This document shows, piece after piece, positions 10,286-23,300 of a stretch of DNA of 64,000 nt. Within the stretch, counting starts at the first letter, position 1, and each line of letters begins with the position of its first letter. The notes beneath the pieces are model-generated. The model made no database searches. It saw only the letters and a program-made list of their open reading frames with translations, and was not told the origin of the DNA. Both the position numbers and the translations under genes were made by a program. Origin of the DNA: Euwallacea fornicatus (lineage: Eukaryota; Arthropoda; Insecta; Coleoptera; Curculionidae); assembly GCF_040115645.1 (NCBI RefSeq), contig NC_089550.1:3224001-3288000 (forward strand), written 5' to 3'.

Positions 10286-13200
10286 ATTTGCCCCAAAAAC
10301 TCGAATTGATTTATGACTATACCTGGCTTCTAACCATCTCACTATCAGAAATCGTTTATGACTCATCTCTACGGGGTGCTTGTTAAAGTGGGGCCACTAA
10401 ATGATTTGAATTTGAATATTTTTAATCTCCCATCTAAACGACTTGGTCAATAAAATTTATTTTTATTGAGAATGGGACCTGAAGGGTTTAAGGTAGGTGG
10501 AAAATTGAATGTATTAGGGTATAGTATTTTAGTTTTATAGTAAGGGGATGTGTGGGGACTACTGGAACATGAATATTCGGGTCTCCAAAAATTATTTTCT
10601 TAACGGAACATTAGTGATTGAAGTTCATATAAATTTCTTGTGGAAATGTACAACGACACACTTCAATATTCGTACAAAGAAGAGGAGATCGGTGATGAGG
10701 GTTTCGATTTTAAAGAATTTTTCAATACGAGATTTGTATGTGGCAAATAAGTAAATTTAAGTGTAGCTTTGATGTCCTAAAAAATTATTCCAAAGAAGAT
10801 TTCCTGCAGCGGAGAAGAACCCAATTAAAATCAATCTTATGAAGACCTATTTTGGATGTTATTCTATGTAAAAGAAAGGTTAGGAATTGAGGAAAAGCAT
10901 ATACAAAAAATAGATGATAAAAAAATAACAGAATACAATCTGAAGAAGCCTACTAAAGAAGATTTTCTGTTGAGAGCAACAATAAAAACCTCATGGAGAA
11001 TGGAAGAAACGTGAAGAATGGGGCTAGCGAAATCTCTAAGATAAATAAGACCCCTCCTTAAAAAAGAAATTTTTCAGAATTTTAAAATTCACAACTAGAA
11101 AAAATATTTTAAAAGTGACATAGCTAAAATCCATCACGACTAATTGCCATGGTAAATGGTGAAGTACCCTTTGTAGTTAATACTGAAGTAATATTCAGTC
11201 GTTTGTTTTTTGGAGCTTTTCGAATGGATCAAAGTTACTTACAAAGCGCAGATTTCACCCAACTTTCTGCAATGGCCCAATTCGGTCCTGTACTTATCGA
11301 AACAAATGTCCCAGACACCCACTTAGAAAGTGAAAAATGTGCCCACTTAGAAGACAGAGAGTTCATTACCCCTCCGAGCACTTCAATTATTGTTTGAACC
11401 ACCCTACCCCCTCGTAAATTATAACTGCAGCTAAAGGGCTTTGGCTGCCCTACGTGTGATTTATGTATTTCCGTGTATAGGTACCTGCCTGAAAACTCTA
11501 ATAGTAGTTTTTTAGATTTTGTTCTTGTTACTCTAATGTCGTAACGTTCCTTGTTACAGCTATAATAACCGTAAGTTAGAGCCCATTAGGAATGAAAATG
11601 GCATTGTCGAGGGCTTTTAAGGAAATTAAGCGATCTCGGTTAATTCTTTCAAAGGGTCCATAATGACGCGACGAAAGTGGGCTTCATCTACTTCAAAAGC
11701 AATCGAGGTCCGAAAATTGAAACGGAAAGAAGAAACGAATGATGTCACTTTTGGGTGGCCATAGCAGTAGGTTAATTACCGTCGGCAATAAAAATCGAAT
11801 AAAACGCGAGTTAAGCTTTAAATTTAAAACCTCAAAAGTAGTAAAAATAAAATTAAGTTATTAAAACCAAAAACCCGATGCATTTTAATTTGAAATAGTC
11901 CTCTTTCTTAGGCTAAGTTCCCGCAGAGATAAAAATATAGACACTTTATCACCGAGGCTGAGAACACGATCTGAATACGAAACCCATTTAGTGTTTTATT
12001 CAAGATCTCGTGTGAATAGTGAAGACCCATTACAAGGCCCATAGCAGGTGCCCCTCTCATCTTTTGTTATCGACATTTAAATAAACTGCCCCAAACAGCA
12101 GTGATAAATCTTCCGCCAACTAGTTTTAGGGGTTTATTAATGTGTAGTTTGACGATAAGGGCCCGAGGATGCTTAGGGAAGGTTCGCTTGACCTTTGAGG
12201 ATGTTTAATTGACCGAAGGGATTATTGTCAGGACAAATTTGCCAAACAACGTTGATAAAGTAGCCAGAGTTAATCTTAAGAAATATGAGGCGACTGGGGT
12301 AATAAACCGCCACCTAGCCCTGATTCAATATTCAGGTTCGGGTAAAAGTTGAGAATGTATATTTCAAACAAAATACTTCTCCTTCCTGCCTTTGAGGCGA
12401 TATCTTATACGGAAGCACAGCGAGATCCAAAATTCTATTCTCGTACCGGTGTAATATAAACTTTTTGCGAATATTACACTTTAACTTACGATAACTGTGT
12501 TAGGATTCCGCCACAGCTGAATTGCAGATTACTCTAGTCAAATATTTCTTTACAACTCGCGGGGAACTTTATTGCTTTTACTAGTTTTTTTTAAGGGAAT
12601 GTGTAAACGATAGAAGAAAAAGTGTCAAATAACAAAATATCACATATACACTCATTGAACTGATTCAAACATTTATATTATATTTTTTGGGTTTACAGAT
12701 CCAGACACTAAGCAGCAAATTTTGCTAACTTAATAAAGCGAAACTCGTCGGATATATAATCTACGAAGCCGCTCGCTGATTGGTTGCGGCCGACAAATTC
12801 TACGCAGTGCGCTTGAAATTAGAGTTGCGAGTGAAGAGATCGCACCATAGTTTCCTAAAAAACTGGTTCAGATAATAATTAAAATTTTTGCTGCTATAAA
12901 TCACATGTCGAAGGCCAAACATCACTTTGACATGTATCGTTTTGTTGCCAAACTCAATTTTATTTTATAAAAATATTCGTAAAACAAAATTACTTTATTA
13001 TTGTTAAATACTTCAAACTGAAAAGTGAGAATTCAATTAAATTAAATGTAAAAACTTGAAACGTTTTAATCAAATTTCTGTTAGGTTAATTTAATTAAAA
13101 TTTCAACTTTTTATTTCAAATGTATTAATTAATATTAAGCTTGTACGCTAATGTGCCTGAAAAAGCAAATCGTAGGGAATGTCTTTGGGTCACATTCATT

Positions 13201-14058
13201 AGCTTTGTCCTGCTGCACAAATAAATTTATTGTGGGAAATTTTGGAAGAGAACAATAACAGAAATACCTGATTTCGGAAATGGCAATTACAGCTATGTAT
13301 GTATGGTGATCATTGCCGATGACGTGACGTGAATTAGTGTTATAAAAAATATCAAGAGGAGCTTTTATATATTGTAGTAAATTTATTTGATCTCTGGGAA
13401 ATAAGGTCGTAAATGTACTTAACAGATTAGTAATGGTAAAAGAGAGAAGATTAGAGTATTTGAATAAATTTATAACAAAGTTTTCTAAGTCCAAATTGAA
13501 GAATTCCTTAATTTGTGGGAGAATGAAATCTCAAGAACTATACACATACATACGTTATCACAATTTCATTCTATCATTACTATAATAATCATCATACAAG
13601 ATAGAGATGTAACTGAATGCTATTACGTAAAAACATGATGTAAAATATATTTCATTATTAATTTATTATCATGCATTAAGCTCCAATAATCATAAATTCA
13701 ATTACATATATCATAAAGGGAACAGCGTTGTTGAGATTTTTAAGTGGAACAGTTTCAATGTCATGGCTTGTTTATCGAGAACCAACATAATGCATTATCT
13801 GCCAAAAAAAATATGATTAATGTATACAAATTTATGACACTATTACTGTGTATCAAATTTTTATAAAATCGATAGTGTGGCCCAATACGTGATTATCTTG
13901 CATTAAAACTTTTGATCGAGTGTTGCGATCTTGAAAATTAATGTGCGAGATCAAAGAAAGGTTACAGCGTTTAAAAAAATATATTATTGGTTCAAGTAAG
14001 TTTATCGTGGCTAGAGTTGCAACTTTTCTGAAAATATCCATCTATTTAAATCAGTCGA
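10286..14058. other. Gene-poor region after the GH1 pair
   Basis: No supported gene. Open frames at 10548-10754, 11149-11397 and 13135-13494 (minus) have no recognisable domain or splice partners. A GC-richer patch at about 12740-12850 has a TATATAA-like string near 12751 and a gattggtt CCAAT-type string within an imperfect gccgc/gcggc repeat. It could be an orphan promoter, but no gene is seen next to it. Confidence 0.5.
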
Positions 14059-14059
14059 A

Positions 14060-14528
14060 GTATCTATTTTTGCCACTATTCAAATCAGAACGGTGATATC
14101 TCGGGAACACCTCGAGTAACTGCTTCAAGAAACGTCTGAAATTATATACATAAATACAATACACAAATCGTTTTCCAAAATTTCTTTTGTTTTCTCAAAT
14201 ACAGGGTAACTTTGGTATCTATTTTTTCCATTTTTCAAAATGCGTATCCCTATATCTCAGAAAAAGGTGGAACAATTGTCCTGAAAAGTACCGTCTCGAT
14301 GCGCATTGAAACCCTACGCTAACGCCTTTGAACGGTTAATTTTGATTTTTAAATACTGTAGATACCCTTCCGTACTTATTTTTTGAAAATTTTCAAGTTT
14401 CGATCGGTGATATCTCAAGAACGCGTTGAGCAATTGCCTTGAAAGGCAAGTCAAATTGTAAATATCTGCAACCTCACATAAACTGCTTCGCATAATCTAT
14501 TTTGATTTCTAAGATATGGATTTTTTTC
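14060..14528. repeat. Three-copy diverged tandem repeat, about 156 bp
   Basis: The phrase tatctattttt plus a run ending ttcaaa recurs at 14061 and 14217, and as cttattttttgaaaattttc at about 14376. The phrase gatatctc (or tatatctcag) followed by gaac and an aactgcttcaag / aattgtcctgaaa / aattgccttgaaa block recurs at 14095, 14251 and 14408. Spacing is 156-158 bp. The copies are clearly diverged. No coding frame crosses them. Confidence 0.65.
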
Positions 14529-17500
14529 CTCTAGTAGGAGCAGATTTAACATTATTGCTGAGGCTTTTAATAGCTCAAAGACTGAAAGTTGACAATATCG
14601 TGATTGTTTATTTACATCCTCGTTGGCTGAAAAGCAGCTGATTAAAGATGTTTATGACGCAATTCTCATTAGCTACTATTCCAAATTTACGGGAACCACC
14701 TCCGTGTACATCAGCACCTTTCTTAGACCAATGACGTATAAGTGACCCCGTCAGTGAAAGAGTAATGACGTATCTCCAACATCAGATTTCGTATAGGTTT
14801 CCAAAGACTAGGTCCCCCTATTCATTATCGGGAGTTCCAGGATAATGACAGGATCGAGATTATTCTGGGCGGAGGGAGGGGATGGGGTGTTTTTCACATG
14901 CAAAAATAACTTTAACGCATAAAACTTGTGCCTGCAAATTTGAGCAATTAATGAAACGCGGTTTGCTTTGCTGGGAAAAGCAAATAGAGGCCAACAATTG
15001 GACATTGTTTATCGACGGAAATATTGCAAACACGTGCAAATTAGAATAATCATTAGAAATTATTTTTCCGAAATGTTTTTCATCCAGATGGTTTTATTCA
15101 GTAGGAAACATTGTAAAAACTAAAAAATAATCGAGTTTTAGGTCGCTAAATGCATCATTTTGAACATTCAGGTTTTCAAATTTCTCCTTTTGTCTCGAAG
15201 ACTAGAAGTGTCGATCCCCTTGAAGGGGAAATGAAAGTTTTCTCTGGAGCAGGGATTATCGACAATTTTTTTATCGTTTCGCTGAAGTTTCAATCTACGT
15301 GTATAGTTCAGGAGGAAGTACTCATAATTTGAATAGAAAAATTCAATCTCTGGGGAACAAATGAGAAAAAAGGAGAAAAATATGATTACCACATGAGTGC
15401 CAGTTCGTTCTAGTTAGCTCTGTTTACCACAAAAGCCACCGGCCATTTATCTGCGATCTAAAAAGCGACGGTTTCATATATAAATGGCCACTTGCAGTTT
15501 GGTGCAGCTCACGGATTTCAAAATTTATATGTTTTATTTATCAGCATTTTGTGTTTGTGACAGCCGCATTAAGGGTATAGATTTGAAGATATTTAATGCC
15601 ATTGTTTACCTTCGGAAGTCGGTGAGGCAAGAGTCCCTTCGTGGGGGTATTTACAAGTGAAAGGAAACGAAGACATTTCTCTAAGTCGGTTCCACTAAAA
15701 ACTACTTGCGAGAATAAAGGGGCGCCTCTGTTTTTACGTCCATCTATGAAAAGTATATTTCTTTTTACAAAAATTCAGCTGACACATAAATTATAGTCTG
15801 TCACGAGGAAAAATAAATTATTTCGTGTCCGGGGGTTGGTTTTGCGGAAACTCTGGCGACGAACTTGTCTAAAGTCAATATGTACAGCGAATGTTAATAT
15901 AATTGATGTTTTTTAAATTATGTTACATACGCGCAAGCGAAATCTCATTTCTTTGTCATTCGTATATGTGATATTTCGCTTAATTAATGTTGTTACACTC
16001 AAAGCCAGATTAATTCGTTAATTCCCGTGTTAAATAAAAATGTTTTCTGAAAGTTTTGATGATACGAGCTTGTTTCATCCCTTAAGTGACGTAATTGCAA
16101 ATTCCTGAATTATCTCCCAGGGGGAAAGTAAATAAAATATATTATGAATCTAAACGGTGATAAATGGCATTGTCGATAAAATCGGTTCCAAACGCCTAAT
16201 TCATTTAGTAGATAACCCAAAGCGAATTGGCGCTGTACACCTACATTTGTCAATGGATCCGTGGCCATTAATCAGTTTGAGTAATACCTTGAAGCAAATC
16301 ACCGGAAACTCCAACTGGATTCATGTAAATAAATATGCAGCAGTTACCGAGTCCGATTCAGTTATCGTATATCAAAGGATTTTGCCCTTTTCTAACTCGA
16401 TCGATTACATACAAAAATGCAAATTTTATGCCTTAAAAACTATTTAACAAAACATCGAGCCAAAAAGATTTTTTCATTTACCAAACATATTTCTTTTTTC
16501 GAGAGAAATTTTCCGAGGAACAGCTTTTTGCATGTTTTAGGTGCAATTTAATCCAGCCAGGAAGCAATGAAGTAATTGCGAATATTAATAGCCAGGAATA
16601 CGAAATTACATAAATTTTCTTCAGAATTAATTGGTTAATGACCATGACTAAACTATAGTTTGAAATTCTGATCGTTGCGTGTGTATCGAATTAGGTAGCA
16701 CGTACGTGTCTAGGATGTGTGGGAAGAACGTAATATTCAAATAACAACGACAGAGACATATAATGTGCAGATCTTCTACAGATTAGACTAACGAGTCAAA
16801 ATTGATAATGGAAGTGTATGCGGGTTGAATGAAGATGGTGACGTGGACGTATGTCCTCGAGTTGGTCGTTGGTTACAATTCTCGCGCGATCAGAGGCGTG
16901 ACGACATATGTTAATGATTTCACTCCGTGTAATTATGAACGATTTTCGTGATTTTATTTTTCTGGCATTTAGTGCGTAAATTAATAGTTCTTCGTCTCCT
17001 TACTCTTTACCTACCTTTGTTATACCAGCATTTTTCACTTCAATCCAAAAATATAAAGTGTGTGAGACACCACTGGCCATCTTCTATGTTGGCCTTGAAT
17101 TGAATTGTTGCATGAAATTCGTATGCACGTCGCACACGCAAAGAGCTAAACTACAAATTATACTTGCGACGCGTCTATGTTGTCCCTGGGGTTCACAGCA
17201 TTGAAGTATTTTCATAACAATTGCAAAAGTTTCAGAAGTTCTGAGGTGTACTGGAAGCGTTATTGACATTAGGACTTTGACATTTGATAAACAACACTGG
17301 AGAAGTTGCGGCAATTTTTGGGGCAACTAAGTTTTGGGTAGCCACTAGAATGGCAAAATATAAAATAAGAAGCAGAAAAAAGGAAAAACGGATAGAGAAA
17401 CATCGGACAAAGAGAAAAAGAGGCTTTTCGAATTTGCGTTCTTTAGAGAAATATTAGATGAAAACGGAGAAAGAAAATTATTAGAACCATAAAAAAGCAA

Positions 17501-19676
17501 ATAGCAAGTTACTTCACTTTGCTTTTTTCACATGCAAGGAACTGAGTGAACACCTCATGAATTTGGGCAATTTCTGCTCTGCTACAAAAAGGGCAAGAAG
17601 GCGAAAGGGGACGGTAAGAGGAAAGATAACAGGGAAGAGGAGAGGATATCGATGGAGGAGAGTTGGGGTGAAAGGTAATATTAATAAAAAGAAAAATGGC
17701 GGGCGAGAGTTAATTTAAGCTGTCGGTCGAATCACGTAACTTTTTATGTACGCCGCAAGCTTCAATTGAGTAGCGACTCTACATCTTCACAATTGATATG
17801 TAGCAGGGACGCTACACGGTACCTACGCTGATTGTTTAAGAACTGAGACATTATACCAACAATAATAATTAGAACACTGATAATAAATAATTAATAACAT
17901 GGTTTTGGTTCTCAAAAGAGCAAAGTTTTACCGTCAAAAATTGAATCAAAACGTCAACAAATTAAGCGACAGCCGTGCATAAAATAGGGTTATGTTTAGA
18001 CGTTCAAATATATCTTTATTCTTTTTTAGTACGTTAAATTTATATGACTTATCATTTCACGTAAGGCGAGTCTCAATCGTTACATTTTGTGACGTCAATA
18101 AAGAGTTACGTGATTTGAACCACGCATCTTGTTGAACATGTGCCGAAGCTTAGTGTTCCCGAACTTCATCAGTCAATATTCTTCTCAATTCCTGCAGTCC
18201 CTTCAAGATTATTTCACTATATTTGAAAATTTTGAAATACAAAAGAGATTTTATTTTACATTTTAATGCACGGTTGGTACTTTGCGACGCGTCTGCCCCT
18301 AAAACACATGGTGGCCGCATAAAGAAACAAGAAAATTTAATAAGACACCCCGCCAGTTGAAATACGATTAATATGAACAGCGACGAAGACATTTCTGACA
18401 CTCATGCACCCTTATATTAATTCCAACAGGGAAATAGATTGCTAATTATGGTAAATAGAATTGTCGTATGTGTTTCCCATTTATTTTACACGCAAATGTT
18501 TCCACTTGGAAGGCGACATTTAACTTGATTTGCGTCAGTTTGCGTTTCAAGGGGATGCTTCCCCGCATTAGCATCTTAGAGGGGTCGTTGAAATTACTTT
18601 TATCCATACAACTGATTGTAATCATAAATCAAAATTTCACACACAGCAGCCAATTAGCGGTTTCATAATTAGGGCCAGATCGTGCATAATTAATGCATTT
18701 GATCATCGATATGTGGTTGGCATGTAGGTATTATGCAAAAGTTCGTGGTATTAAAAATATACTTTATGGGAAACGAGTTACGTGCTGTTTCGATCACTCG
18801 GAAAAGAACTGTTTGTGCAAACTAGAAGTGACATGCCACCGCAAGATTTATGGACCGTGTTCCTTCAACTTTTCATACTTCCAGAAGTATTAAATTTGCT
18901 CGCCCGAATTTTACAACTTTAACGTAGAAGATTGATCTTCGCCAATACAGAAGTCATAAAAATTTCCAACGGGAAAGCACATTTTTCCCGCATTGGCGTG
19001 CCAGCACACCGAAATGAACTTCACTTTCGGCGAAAATTCGGAAACAAAGGGCCCTGTTTACGCTAACAAGCAATTTATTTTCCTGTTTGCATTAGAATTA
19101 GGGCGCACGGTGTCGGCGTAGTCCTTTACCATGGTTAATTATGTGAAAATAATTTAAGCTGCTTATTTTCCACCTGCTGCTGCAGGAAAAGTCGAGGCCT
19201 CGACCTCGGCGTATTTGGGAAAGTTGTGTCACCCCGGATGTGTGGAAGGGAATTTCGAAAGTATAAACTCCTGAGTAATTAGTATAGAAAGACTCGGAAT
19301 TCAGAGTAGAAGCCAGCAAGGGATGAGGGTGAAAAGGACACGAAATTAAAAGATAATGAAGGAATGCCAGGGAATACTAACAGGTGAAGAGGGAGAAAGG
19401 GCGAAACCAGGAAATTGTGGGGTATAGTAGGGTGACTGCTTTAATAGTCTGTAGCAAGTAAAATGACACATTGACCTACGAAAGAGCACTTCTCAAAACT
19501 CTTGAAAACATTAAAATTCTTCGCTATCGAAGGGACTCAATGACTAAGGAGAGATCGATTACGATCTAGATAAACACAAAAAAAACTTTCTTGAGGGAGA
19601 AAGCAAAATTTGCAAATTCGGTAAATCGAGGAAATTTCTGCCAACCTTATATGGACAAAATGTTTAATCGAACTGG
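14529..19676. other. Gene-poor region
   Basis: No supported gene. The longest open frames (16157-16447 plus, 17084-17326 minus, 18150-18401 minus) have no family features. At 15441-15489 a 10-bp inverted repeat (ggccatttat / ataaatggcc) overlaps a TATATAAA string near 15477, which could be a TATA box, but no first exon is visible downstream. A purine-rich block lies at about 17340-17700. A tgacgtcaa (CRE-like) string lies near 18090. Confidence 0.45.
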
Positions 19677-20370
19677 CTATACAGGGTGTTCCTTAATGAT
19701 GTGCGGATATTTTAAGTTGGGATTCTACATGAAAAAATAATGATAGTTTGTCATATAACCTATGTCCCAAAAACGCTCCGTTGCAAAAATACATGGCGGC
19801 AAAGTTTTAGAAAAAAAATGGAAATCAAAGAATATTTTCGAAATCTCATGAGATATTTCAATGAAATTTGGTGTGTAAAGACAGTTTATAAAGGGACATT
19901 AATTGCAATAAAAATATGCGGTACAATGCAAACTTATTCAAAGCTATTATAAAATAACAACAAATTCATCGTAATAAAGTATGAATTATAATATTTCAAC
20001 ATTTGTTGTAAAAATCGTTTTTTTTTGTTTCTTGTTAATTGTAATTCATATTTCATTACCATTTCAACCCATAATATGTTAAATTTTCTATCGTTTTATT
20101 TTTCATATAAAAATAATTTTTAATAAGTTTACGTTAAAACGCACATTTTTAATGCAATTAATGTCCCTTTATAAACGGTCTTTATATACCAAATTTCATT
20201 GTAATACCTCAGAAATATTCATTATGGTCCATTTTTTCTAAAACTTTGCACCCCTGTATTTTCGTAACAAAGCATTTTTGGAATATAGTTTATATAACAA
20301 GTTATCATTATTTTTTCATATAGAATTCCACTTTGAAATATCCGCACATCATTAAGGAACACTCGGTATA
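19677..20370. mobile_element. Diverged foldback element with ACAGGGTG-type ends
   Basis: The left end, tatacagggtgttccttaat, and the right end, attaaggaacactcggtata, are inverted copies. The complementarity continues inward for about 240 bp per arm (gatgtgcggatatttt against aaatatccgcacatc; taatgtccctttataaac on the right against the left-arm complement). The arms differ at many sites, so this copy is older than the one at 3141-4304. A TATG repeat flanks the right end. No transposase frame is present. Confidence 0.8.
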
Positions 20371-23300
20371 TGTATGTATGTTGGTAAAGCAGCAAAACTT
20401 TCAAGTTCTTTAGTCAGCCGCTGGGATCCCCCAGTCGGATTTCGACGGCCAGAGTTCTCTGAGCAGATTTTTATTATAAATTCGTGCATTAATGCTCCAA
20501 TATTCTCACAGCATCGTTTTTTTTTTCAGAAGTGAACCCTACATTGATGAGCTATCATTTCAGTGTTACTAACAAAACTATTTGCACACTAAAAAAGTTA
20601 CTGACTGTAACTGTGATACAGCAGAATTACCTCCAGCCCGACTTTTCAACCAAATTATAACTAATTTTCTCCTCACGAATTAATATTCAAAATTTTCTAA
20701 GAAACTTTTGTTGAAATTTTCACGTGTGAGTGCCGGTTTTTTAACCACCTTTTCCTATTTGAGAAGACTCTGTTTCTAACAAATTCCCCTAGTAAATCTC
20801 AGATTTTGCAGAAGCATTGTTCCTGATTTCAGACTTTGTTAAAATTCTCTCTTTGTGGTTAAGAGAGGTGAAAATAATGAAAAGGGGAAAGGAATAAATT
20901 GAGTTAGTACTCTTATTTTGTTCTCACTCTTATTTTGTTGAATTTTTCTAACTTCTTTTGCAGTAAATAAAACGTGTTGTACGCGAAGCAAAAACCTTCT
21001 CGCTCTCGCTTTCCTCCTGAACCAAAGCTCATAATCCTCTCTTTTCCCTCGTTGAACTTTATAAAGGTAATAAACCATCAAAGGCAAAGAACAAGCCAAT
21101 AAAAATCTGTCGGGTGCAAAACTTTTCACAACTACCATCCGTGGCTTATTTTAGCACGTAAATCTGCCTTCACACGTTCGTTTCTATATTATCAGCAAAT
21201 CTGGAAAAGTGTGGTGGTCACGCTGATTTTTTTTACTCCTCGGCCTTTTAACCGCCGCAGACATGGACAAATTTATGGCTTCCAATCTGGATTTATGCTG
21301 TTTTTGCGTCCCGCTCCAATGAACTCGTGATCTCCGAGGGAATTTTCACCTTTTAATGAGCTTCCTCACCCCCTCGAATGAGAAGAGGCAAAATATAGCT
21401 ACTCAGCGGTGTAGAAACGCAGATAACCGATTGAGTGTCTGAGTTAGTGCCCAGCTTTAGACAAATGGCATTAGGTCCGCTTGATTTCTTTCCGAACTCT
21501 TTAGAGGGAATACAATTTTACGGATTAGCCTTATTGGATTTGATGTGGAAGTTTTTGGATGTAGTTGGAACCAATGTCGCCCCTTGAACTTGGGAAGATT
21601 TATTCGCTTTTTCGTGAGATCAGTGCTCCTTAAAACAGAGCAACGTCATAAATAAATTTCCCATTTGCGGAGCCACGCTCTAACCGAACAAAATAAGTAG
21701 ATAGCGTTTTCGTGTCATCTCGCAAGATTAGTAGTTCGGAATCCTATTACTTACTCGAGAAACAAGAGGGGTTTCTTAAAATAGTAATGAGGGTCTCGAT
21801 TCTATCACTGATCGAATCGCTCTTTACGATACTTGAGTTTCGGGAGTTGGGCTTATCAAAAAATTGCCTATAATAAGCTCATCAATATTGCATGCCGATA
21901 CTCCTAACTGCTCATTGTTACTCTGTAGCTTCAATTAGAGTACTCCGAGAGGTTCGGACAGAGCGGCTTTAGATTACCATTACCCAAATTTGAATTTCAA
22001 ACCACTTCTAACATAAAGCAAACCCTGCTGTTTCGGATATATAATCAGGCAACTGCTCTTTACCTAAATACTATACAAGCCTCTAATTAGATGGGATTCA
22101 GTATGGGGTAAACGGAAAGTTCCCTCTCCAAGCTCCAGCTGCTTTACTAATAATGAATAAATCGTAAATCAATTAAGACTTGTTTTGTCTTGAATGTTTG
22201 AATTATAACATGGTGGGACGAGTTTTATCTAGACAAGCGTATTTCATGCTCTTTATATAACTTTAGGGGAATATTTTACATGCATTGACATACGGATATA
22301 AATAGTGACTTTCGATATGTACAAGTTGTGAATTATGTGTCGCTTCTCTTTTGCCTACTTTCGAACTCATTTTGCATATCTTTAGAGTTTGTCATTGGAA
22401 GTTTTGAAAGTGGACATAGAAAATGTATATAAATAAATAGAAACCGCATGAGAATTTCTTGAGCTACGATCAGTTAATAAGGTGATGATCGTAACCGTGC
22501 TTTGTGAACCACAAACGAGGGCTGTAATCAACTGAGTGCGATAAGAATTTTTTTTGCGATTTATGCATACTATTTTTCCCACGACATTCTATAACAAACA
22601 AAAAAACATCTCTGATCGAGATTCGATCCTAAGTCATCGCGGCGGTAATCCGACACGACTACAACTCCATTAATCCATGAATTTGAAATCGCGATTCATT
22701 CGGAATTATTTTCTTGCTTCGCTAAGATTTCTCAAACTTCCTCAATGTTTTTTAATTTTTTTCAATTTTTTTCCATATTAAAAAACTTTTTAAAGTTAAT
22801 ATAAAAACTGATGAGGAGAATTAACTGATGAACTTCTGACCGAGCGACTACGTCGTTGGTCGGAAGCGCATTTTGACATAAGGAATTCTTCTGGATTTCG
22901 TGCATTAATCAACTCGCCTGGTACTCTCTCTAGGATATCTAGCAGAGCGTGAAAATTTATTACTTATTAATATGATTAGCAACATGTTAGTATTGATTTT
23001 GAAATACTTGCAGGAGTATCTTTTAGAGTCTTAAGGTAAATATTGCTTGCTTTTCGACGAATGAAATTGCAAATTCACAACCATGCTGAATTATTGACAC
23101 CACAGCCCGAATTATCTAAAGCCAGACCGACATCCATCCAACCAAACCAAAACTTACACAACTTCGCAGAGAAGCATTATACAAATTTAATTTGTATGAA
23201 TGTCTCCTGCTGCGTTGCAGTTAACTAAACTAACACGGTGCCTCATTAAAACTTTCCTGTTTAAAGCAGCTTTCAAGGAATTACTTGCATTTTCTTCAGG

